A stretch of DNA of 15,084 bases, from the NCBI GenBank assembly GCA_002311865.1, contig DBZV01000132.1:693-15776 (forward strand). The letters are read 5' to 3'. The notes under the pieces were generated by a model. It ran no database searches and was not told the DNA's origin. It saw only the letters and a program-made list of their open reading frames with translations. Shown piece by piece: positions 7,249-12,358 of the stretch (positions are counted from its first letter, which is position 1; each line of letters starts with the position of its first letter). Source of the DNA: Dehalococcoidia bacterium UBA1151 (GTDB lineage: Bacteria > Chloroflexota > Dehalococcoidia > Lucifugimonadales > Lucifugimonadaceae). The position numbers and the translations under genes were made by a program.

Positions 7249-8382
7249 CTATCGATCAGCGACCGAACCATCGAACCCGATTGGTGAGTCAAGCACCTTG
7301 TCCACAACCGGATGACTTGTGAGCGCCTCTTCGTTTAGCTCAACGCCCAGTCCGGGACCATCCGGAACCGTCAGGTAGCCGTCGATAAGCTCAAGCGGCT
7401 CCATGAGCAAATCGCTCTTTGGTGGCTCGGACTCGCCCGTGTACTCCTGCAGTGCGAAGTTTGGGATGCAGGCGTCCAGCTGCACGCACGCTGCGGTGGA
7501 GATCGGGCTCAACGGGTTGTGCGGGATGACTTTGACGTGGTGAGCTTCGGCCATCGCGGCCACCTTTTTGCAACCTGAGAGGCCGCCGCAGAGGCACAGG
7601 TCTGGCCGCACGTATGAAGTAGCTCGCGCCTCAAGAAGCTGCTGGTACTCGAAGATCGTCGTGAAGCGCTCACCGGTGGCGATCGGGATGTTCACGTGAT
7701 CCTGTACATCGCCCATAATCGCCGGGCTATCGGGGAGCATGGGATCTTCGTAGAAGTACGGGTGGAACTGCTCAAGCCTGCGACCCAATGCAGTCGATTC
7801 TGCGGGGTTCATCTCTCGATGGATCTCCACACATATATCGACGTCTGAACCCACGGCTTCACGGACCGCGCCGACCCGAGTTACGGCGTCCTCTTCCATT
7901 TCGGCGTGTGCTTTGTGCATCCAGTACCCCGGAGCAAAAGCGCTGAAGCGAACCGCGGTGAAGCCTTGTTTTGCTGCGGCTATCGCGCTAGCCGCAAGAT
8001 CGTCAACCGAATCGCCGCCAACGTGCATGTAGCAGCGGACTCGGTCGCGGGTCTTGCCGCCCATGAGTTCATATATGGGGACGCCCAGGCGCTTGCCCTT
8101 GATGTCCCACAACGCGATGTCGACCGCTGAAAGCGCACCCTGGATTACTGAGCCCATGAAGTGTGAACTACGGTAGAGGAACTGGTAGTGGTGCTCGATC
8201 GGTGACGGGTCTTTCCCAATTAGATAAGGTTCGAAGACCTTGACCATCGTTTCGGTAGGGCGTTGCCAGCCGTGGACGCCGCCTTCTCCAACCCCAACCG
8301 TGCCATCTTCGCAGTAGATGCGAATCAGGAGCCAGCGGTCCCAGAGGATGGTTTCAACTTTTTCGATCTTGGTGCGTTTCAT
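7249..8382 (-). CDS. galactonate dehydratase-like enolase superfamily protein
   Basis: From ATG 8382 the protein is 377 residues; residue numbers here count from an in-frame TTG one codon earlier. It resembles the D-galactonate dehydratase branch of the enolase superfamily, Mg-dependent enzymes that dehydrate aldonic acids to 2-keto-3-deoxy acids. After the capping domain (ALSAVDIALWDIKGKRLG, 84-101), the barrel shows E187-I-H189-R (matching the metal ligand and catalytic His of the DgoD DFHGR motif), E213 (FYEDP), E239 (TGER), D262 (RPD) and H289 in IPHNPLSPISTAACVQLD, very like the DgoD HCPLGPIALAA segment. The KxK position reads R146-F-S148, also lacking lysine as in DgoD-like enzymes. It precedes the kelch lipoproteins and follows the S9 peptidase by 89 bp. 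That gap has a weak promoter-like TTCTTG-17-TAATAA. Exact substrate unknown. Confidence 0.9.
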   Translation of the reverse strand: MKRTKIEKVETILWDRWLLIRIYCEDGTVGVGEGGVHGWQRPTETMVKVFEPYLIGKDPSPIEHHYQFLYRSSHFMGSVIQGALSAVDIALWDIKGKRLGVPIYELMGGKTRDRVRCYMHVGGDSVDDLAASAIAAAKQGFTAVRFSAFAPGYWMHKAHAEMEEDAVTRVGAVREAVGSDVDICVEIHREMNPAESTALGRRLEQFHPYFYEDPMLPDSPAIMGDVQDHVNIPIATGERFTTIFEYQQLLEARATSYVRPDLCLCGGLSGCKKVAAMAEAHHVKVIPHNPLSPISTAACVQLDACIPNFALQEYTGESEPPKSDLLMEPLELIDGYLTVPDGPGLGVELNEEALTSHPVVDKVLDSPIGFDGSVADR

Positions 8383-8471
8383 CAAATTACTTTCGTCTGA
8401 ATTGTTGCGGGCGGCAGCACGTTATTACTGATCGCCAGTCGAATCAAGAAAATCCAATCTGGAAAACAGAA

Positions 8472-10406
8472 TTATGAATCGAGATTGTGGATGGTAACCG
8501 GCTGAGGGTTGCCCGCCGGCTCGAAGCCGAAGATCTTGCCGTAGAAGTGGAGCTCGCCCTCAAACGCGCTGATAATGTTTTCGGCCCGACGGAAGCCGTG
8601 CTGTTCGCCTTCAAACTCCACGTGAGCGTAGGGAAGCCCCTTCTCAGCAAGTGCATCGGCGATCATCTGGGCCTGGTTGGGCGGAACTATCTTGTCCTCA
8701 AGTCCCTGGAAGAGTGCGATGGGGCAGTTGAATCCGTCGGTATGGTGAATTGCTGATCGCTCAAGGTAGATATCGATATCTTCCGGGTAGTCGCCAATCA
8801 GGCCGTCCAGGTATCTTGACTCGAACTTGTGCGTTTCTGTTGCCATCGCCTCAAGATCGCTGATGCCGTAGAGGCTTGTGCCGACGTTGAACGTATCGCG
8901 GAAGGCCAGCGCAGAGAGGGTTGTGTAGCCGCCAGCGCTTCCACCACGAATGGCAAGCCTATCGGGGTCCACGAGACCCCGCGATACGAGGTGCTTCGCA
9001 GCGTTGCAGCAGTCGTCGATATCCACGATTCCCCACTGTCCGGTCAGCCGCTCCCGATACTCACGGCCATACCCGGTGCTGCCGCCGTAGTTCACATCGA
9101 CCACCGCGAATCCCCGGCTCGTCCAGTACTGGAGCTTCAAGTCAAACTCAGCGTCAGTGGAGCCGGTGGGACCTCCGTGGCTGACCACGATCAGCGGCGG
9201 CAGCTCATCAGAAGGCCCAACGAATTCTGGATTCGCGGGAGCATAATACAGGCCGTGTGCGGTAAGTCCGCCTTCAGTTGGGAAGTCGATGTGCTCTGGA
9301 ATCGAAATGTACGACGCATCCAGGGGTGTCGAGATGGATGAAACCAGTGTTTCCAGCATTTTGCCTGATGCGGCATCAATCCGCACCAGCGCTTCCGGTC
9401 CGTCAATCGCGGATGCGATTGTTGTGATCACACCATCTTCAACGTGCAATCCGCCAAAGCCGATGAATCCTGTTGGGATGTCAGTTATGACCCCGTTCTT
9501 CAGATCGATACGCGCAAGCTGCCACCGTCCCTGAACGAAGTACTGGCCGATGGCCTCTGCATCGGATGTGATCGTGTAGGTGGACATGCCGAAGACCCAG
9601 TAGCACTTACCAAACTCGGCCTCTCGCGGCGCCACCGACTTCACCCCATCTCCGACGTAGCGATTAAGATTCCACCACCCCGAATGATCTGAAACGAAGT
9701 AGAGGGTGCCGTCAGGACTGAATTCCGGCTGGAAGATCGACTCTTCAGTGCTTCCGGCTATCAGCATAGGGGAATCAAGCGACCCATCTTCGGCAATATC
9801 TGCCAGCCACAACTCGCAGCCATCCCACGGCATATTGGGGTGGTTCCACGTCAGCCATGCCATGGACTTGCCGTCCGGGCTTAATGTTGGCGCGCCGTAG
9901 AAGTCGTTGCCTGAAACCAGCGTCGTCAGGTCACCGCCCTCAAGCGGCATCGCGATGATGGAGTTCACTGCTTCCGAGGCAGAGTCAGAGTGATCTTCGT
10001 GAACCCAGATGCCTCGATCACGCGGTCTATCAATGACGCCATTCGCGAATCGGTATTCACCTTCTGGGGATATCGGCTGGGGTTCATCTTCGGCAAGACC
10101 CTGCCGGTAAATGCGTTGATCGCTATCGTTCTGGAAGTAGACGGCGCCATCGCGCATTACCAGCGCCGCACCGCCGTACTCATGCACTCGATTGCGAATG
10201 TTGAAGCCTGCGGGAGTTACATCCTGCGAGCCTGCAGGCGTCTGCCGGACCAGTACCGTGCGGCCGCCCTCAGTCGGCCTACCTTCCGTCCAGAAGATCT
10301 CGTCAGCCTCAATATATGGGCCTCCCAGGTGGACAGAGCTGGCGGTCATCAGCTGTGCTGTGAATGGAGATGGCCATGAGCCGTACGGTTGGACTGATTT
10401 GTTCAC
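8472..10406 (-). CDS. S9 family prolyl oligopeptidase / acylaminoacyl-peptidase-like serine peptidase
   Basis: A 644-residue two-domain serine peptidase. The N-terminal beta-propeller (about 25-370) has TolB/WD40-like motifs (APTLSPDGKSMAWLTW at 172-187, QPEFSPDGTLYFVSD at 226-240). The alpha/beta-hydrolase domain begins near 375, with the oxyanion region VVSHGGPTG (407-415), nucleophile Ser490 in GGSAGG, Asp571 in QGLEDKIVPP and His603 in EGEQHGFR. This is the dipeptidyl/acylaminoacyl-peptidase arrangement, cleaving short peptides; there is no signal peptide, so it is probably cytosolic. The start is GTG 10406: the opening PYGSWPSPFTA and EGRPTEGGRTVLVR segments are typical of the family's N terminus, so the later ATG 10349 is unlikely. 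It heads a minus-strand run with the dehydratase-like and kelch genes and diverges from the small gene at 10557. Confidence 0.93.
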   Translation of the reverse strand: MNKSVQPYGSWPSPFTAQLMTASSVHLGGPYIEADEIFWTEGRPTEGGRTVLVRQTPAGSQDVTPAGFNIRNRVHEYGGAALVMRDGAVYFQNDSDQRIYRQGLAEDEPQPISPEGEYRFANGVIDRPRDRGIWVHEDHSDSASEAVNSIIAMPLEGGDLTTLVSGNDFYGAPTLSPDGKSMAWLTWNHPNMPWDGCELWLADIAEDGSLDSPMLIAGSTEESIFQPEFSPDGTLYFVSDHSGWWNLNRYVGDGVKSVAPREAEFGKCYWVFGMSTYTITSDAEAIGQYFVQGRWQLARIDLKNGVITDIPTGFIGFGGLHVEDGVITTIASAIDGPEALVRIDAASGKMLETLVSSISTPLDASYISIPEHIDFPTEGGLTAHGLYYAPANPEFVGPSDELPPLIVVSHGGPTGSTDAEFDLKLQYWTSRGFAVVDVNYGGSTGYGREYRERLTGQWGIVDIDDCCNAAKHLVSRGLVDPDRLAIRGGSAGGYTTLSALAFRDTFNVGTSLYGISDLEAMATETHKFESRYLDGLIGDYPEDIDIYLERSAIHHTDGFNCPIALFQGLEDKIVPPNQAQMIADALAEKGLPYAHVEFEGEQHGFRRAENIISAFEGELHFYGKIFGFEPAGNPQPVTIHNLDS

Positions 10407-10556
10407 GATTTGCTTACTTTCTGAGGGATTGTTCTACAGATGGACTGGATGATTCACCATTCAAATTGACAGGTAGCCCCCATGTGAATGAGCCAGATAT
10501 CTATTCCCGAACGACCCGTTCATCTAAGAATCTGGAGTTGATGACCGGGATGCTAC

Positions 10557-10835
10557 ATGAGTACACATCCCCGGCCCCCCGGTTCCGCAGTCAGCGGACC
10601 ATCACCTGGAGACTGCACGTTGTTGATCCCGTATGAAAATTTTGTCAGAGAGCCCGATGGCTCATGGCGCCCACTTAGTCCAATGATCATGGATCTGCCC
10701 GGAGCGGGGAAGATTTCGGTTGGCCCCTGGCTGACATTTCGCCGAGGTAGGAAGCTGCTCGGCCACGATATAGCGGCGGAGTTGGACGCAATTGCCAGGC
10801 AGCAAGCCCAGCTTCGATTAGGTCGCGCTGCCTGA
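10557..10835 (+). CDS. small orphan protein, up to 92 aa
   Basis: Not recognised. The frame from ATG 10557 encodes 92 residues. The first 21 are Pro/Ser/Gly-rich and look weakly coding. From residue 22 on the composition is convincing: LLIPYENFVREPDGSW, then an MDLPGAGKISVGPWLTFRRGRKLL segment and a C-terminal helix DIAAELDAIARQQAQLRLG. TTG 10620 is a serious alternative start (71 residues), since TGGAGA lies 7 nt before it, whereas ATG 10557 has no clear Shine-Dalgarno. No membrane segment, signal or metal motif is seen. It stands alone between the divergent S9 peptidase and the CxCxxC protein. Alternatively it is non-coding; no overlapping frame looks better. Confidence 0.5.
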   Translation: MSTHPRPPGSAVSGPSPGDCTLLIPYENFVREPDGSWRPLSPMIMDLPGAGKISVGPWLTFRRGRKLLGHDIAAELDAIARQQAQLRLGRAA

Positions 10836-10880
10836 TCAAATCGGTAGTGTGCGCCACGAAGCAATAGTCGATCGCTCGCC

Positions 10881-10886
10881 TATAAT
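10881..10886 (+). promoter_or_regulatory. possible -10 box TATAAT
   Basis: A perfect TATAAT lies 50 bp upstream of ATG 10936, in the 100-bp gap after the small orphan gene. No good -35 hexamer is found 16-18 bp before it and there is no TGn extension, so it is only a candidate. If real, it argues for ATG 10936 rather than the GTG at 10849 as start of the next gene. Confidence 0.28.
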
Positions 10887-10935
10887 TTCTGACATCGGGT
10901 TACGGCCACGTCGGAATATCAACGAGCACTTAGTC

Positions 10936-11256
10936 ATGCAGGAACGGGATTACCTCAGTTCGCGAGAACATCCGCAATACTGCACGTGCGTTGAATGCCA
11001 GACGAAACGGACAGTGCCTGCGCCGATCAAACTCTCATCCTCGGAGAAGAAACGTCGTCGGAAGGCGCGTCAGAAGGCCGCGCAGAGCGACACTAGCGCA
11101 ATCGACTCGATCTGGGGTGAAGGCGACGGTGCCCAGGCCGATCAACCTGGCACCGATTCAGGGATGGACTCCCCGTTGGAGCAGGCCAATAAAATCGTGA
11201 GGCAGAATCCGAATCCCGGGGCCAAGAAAAAGAAGAAGCGTCGCAAACGGAAGTAG
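10936..11256 (+). CDS. small CxCxxC protein with poly-basic C terminus, 106 aa
   Basis: No named family recognised. From ATG 10936 the 106 residues begin MQERDYLSSREHPQYCTCVEC, with Cys16, Cys18 and Cys21 plus His12 as a likely metal (zinc) knuckle. A basic helix EKKRRRKARQKAA (37-49) follows, then a low-complexity acidic/Gly stretch (55-80). A second predicted helix (PLEQANKIVRQ) leads into NPNPGAKKKKKRRKRK at the end. The lysine/arginine tail suggests nucleic-acid or ribosome contact, which is inference. An open frame extends to GTG 10849, but that would include the TATAAT at 10881 and has no Shine-Dalgarno. ATG 10936 has only a weak CGAG upstream. It ends 9 bp before the tail of the convergent pseudogene. 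Confidence 0.62.
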   Translation: MQERDYLSSREHPQYCTCVECQTKRTVPAPIKLSSSEKKRRRKARQKAAQSDTSAIDSIWGEGDGAQADQPGTDSGMDSPLEQANKIVRQNPNPGAKKKKKRRKRK

Positions 11257-11264
11257 TGATTTCT

Positions 11265-11569
11265 CTACTCGTAGATACCCATCGGGAACATTTCAGTCGT
11301 ATCCCAGGCGGTGAGTTCACCAACAAATTCTAGCTCGCTGGCGAGTCGGATTCGGTCTGCGCCAATCAGTCAGCTCTGTATGCCCTCTTCAGGCCCGGCC
11401 AGGATGAGTGTCAGGTCGTTGGGATTATCGCTCGACTGTATAGGGCTTCTGATATCCCGAGCGCCTGATGAGCCTCTCTGGTCTTCTTGTGTACTGCCAG
11501 GAAGCCATCTAGATCTGCGACCTCTACGCGAATGAACCGGTGGATCAGGGGAGATGGATCAGAAGTCAT
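11265..11569 (-). pseudogene. decayed small protein gene, possibly ABM-like (dimeric alpha/beta-barrel) family
   Basis: Reading across frames on the minus strand recovers one protein. ATG 11569 follows a strong AAGGAG 10 nt upstream and encodes MTSDPSPLIHRFIRVEVADL, then DGFLAVHKKTREAHQALGISEALY. Continuing in frame hits TGA at 11413-11411. Shifting one base after the Tyr codon (about 11437/11438) continues as SSDNPNDLTLILAGPEEGIQ, an in-frame TGA at 11372-11370, then LIGADRIRLASELEFVGELT and AWDTTEMFPMGIYE, ending at TAG 11267-11265. The total of 305 bp is not a multiple of three. The pattern (RV-V-D, Y-SSD-PN-L-L) resembles small antibiotic-biosynthesis-monooxygenase-like proteins of about 100 residues; this family call is tentative. 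Because the lesions are one indel and one stop, recent decay or assembly error are both possible. The gene lies between the convergent CxCxxC gene and the tRNA-Asp terminator. Confidence 0.68.
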
Positions 11570-11623
11570 AGCCGTTGATCTCCTTTCAGTCCATGAGTGA
11601 GCCCAGATAACTCAAGAATCAAA

Positions 11624-11648
11624 AAGTCCCGGCGATTGGCCGGGACTT
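11624..11648 (-). terminator. intrinsic terminator of tRNA-Asp, possibly bidirectional
   Basis: A perfect 10-bp stem AAGTCCCGGC/GCCGGGACTT with a 5-nt loop is followed on the minus strand by five T. It begins 16 nt after the encoded CCA of the tRNA-Asp, so it ends that transcript. On the plus strand the stem is followed by CATTTTG, a weaker U tract that could also stop transcription from the left. Confidence 0.85.
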
Positions 11649-11664
11649 CATTTTGAATATCAGA

Positions 11665-11741
11665 TGGCGACCCCGACCAGATTTGAACTGGCGCTCTCCG
11701 CCTTGACAGGGCGGCGTGTTAAACCGCTACACCACGGGGCC
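11665..11741 (-). tRNA. tRNA-Asp (anticodon GTC)
   Basis: The minus strand folds as a full cloverleaf of 77 nt including an encoded CCA. The acceptor GGCCCCG pairs with CGGGGTC (one G-T pair). The D arm is GTGT/ACAC with an AGCGGTTTA loop. The anticodon stem CCGCC/GGCGG encloses loop CTGTCAA with anticodon GTC. The T arm is GCCAG-TTCAAAT-CTGGT. The discriminator base is G, as expected for tRNA-Asp. It has its own promoter (11754-11782) and a terminator 16 nt downstream, so it is probably transcribed on its own, though read-through from the copper operon is possible. Confidence 0.96.
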
Positions 11742-11753
11742 GTGAACTATCTA

Positions 11754-11782
11754 ATTTAAGGCTATGCGTATGGCGTAGTCAA
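11754..11782 (-). promoter_or_regulatory. sigma70-type promoter for tRNA-Asp
   Basis: On the minus strand TTGACT (-35, 11782-11777) and TTAAAT (-10, 11759-11754) are separated by 17 bp. The -10 box ends 12 nt before the mature tRNA 5' end, leaving a short leader. It fits between the glutaredoxin stop (11792) and the tRNA. The -35 matches 5 of 6 consensus bases and the -10 matches 4 of 6. Confidence 0.6.
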
Positions 11783-11791
11783 TGGGCCAGA

Positions 11792-12034
11792 CTAAAACGC
11801 GCACCCAATGCCGTGATATCCGACCTCAATTGAGCCATCGATATTCACCAGAACAGGCACTGTGCGGCCACCTGAGACCTTTTCGACATCGGCCCATGCT
11901 TCCGGTTCGCGCGAGAGGTCAATCTCTTCGTAATCGATGCCAGCCTTGATCAGGTCTTCCTTGACCATGGGGCAGTAGCCGCACTCAGGGTGTGTGTAGA
12001 CGAGGGCTTTTTCTCGGGTTGTTGTTTCTGGCAT
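11792..12034 (-). CDS. glutaredoxin-family protein (CGYC)
   Basis: An 80-residue thioredoxin-fold protein of glutaredoxin/NrdH size. It has strand ALVYTHPECGYCPMVKEDL with the CGYC redox site at 18-21, the family's cis-proline in RTVPVLV (Pro60) and a C-terminal GSIEVGYHGIG. An additional Cys78 sits three residues from the end. It would reduce disulfides or glutathione/mycothiol-type mixed disulfides in the cytosol, or relay metal or thiol chemistry next to the copper genes. ATG 12034 has AGAGG 4 nt upstream. It is the last gene of the csoR-copA-YHS run, 45 bp after the YHS gene. The tRNA-Asp promoter follows it and no separate terminator is visible. Association with copper is by position only. 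Confidence 0.88.
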   Translation of the reverse strand: MPETTTREKALVYTHPECGYCPMVKEDLIKAGIDYEEIDLSREPEAWADVEKVSGGRTVPVLVNIDGSIEVGYHGIGCAF

Positions 12035-12079
12035 TCGGCCTCTGGTTCCACGCTGTTTCTGGAGCGACTGAGTTGTGGA

Positions 12080-12280
12080 TTACTTTGAAGCTGCAGCTGC
12101 GAATTTGGCAGGATCTTTATCGAACTCACCCTTGCAATGGTAGCCGCAGAAGACGTAGGTAACGCCCTCATGCCTTGAGGCGCCGCCCGGTGGGTTTGCT
12201 GTCAACACGTCCATGCCGCAAACGGGGTCTACGTCGGTATCCGTCTCAGGTTTGTTGCCACCAAAGAATGGAATTTTCAT
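12080..12280 (-). CDS. YHS-domain metal-binding protein
   Basis: A 66-residue protein made almost entirely of one YHS domain: VDPVCGMDV (17-25, Cys21) and YVFCGYHCKGEFDKDPAKF (42-60, Cys45 and Cys49, with His48 between them). YHS domains are short metal-binding modules found fused to, or beside, copper and other heavy-metal P-type ATPases. Here the domain is separate and lies directly downstream of copA, so it may act as a copper chaperone or sensor for the pump (inference). AAGGAG about 5 nt before ATG 12280 is the strongest Shine-Dalgarno of the operon. The 78-bp gap to copA shows no terminator and no convincing promoter. An Ala-rich end (AAAASK) closes the protein. Confidence 0.9.
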   Translation of the reverse strand: MKIPFFGGNKPETDTDVDPVCGMDVLTANPPGGASRHEGVTYVFCGYHCKGEFDKDPAKFAAAASK

Positions 12281-12358
12281 GTATCTCCTTATGATGCGAA
12301 GTCACGATTGTTGATGCAAATCCAGTGGTCACTTCAAGATCGCGTTAAATTAAGCCTA

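Noticed and set aside
7212..7307. Longer N terminus (TTG 7307 or ATG 7271) for the second kelch lipoprotein
   Set aside because: Would overlap the preceding gene and give an atypical 37-49 residue leader; GTG 7211 yields a normal lipoprotein signal like its paralogue. ATG 7271 cannot be fully excluded.
11370..11372. In-frame TGA as selenocysteine or alternative code
   Set aside because: The same gene also needs a frameshift, other genes use TGA as a normal stop (csoR), and no SECIS-like hairpin is evident just downstream.
11311..11535. Plus-strand 74-codon frame
   Set aside because: Serine-rich shadow of the minus-strand pseudogene, which has a strong Shine-Dalgarno and coherent protein sequence.
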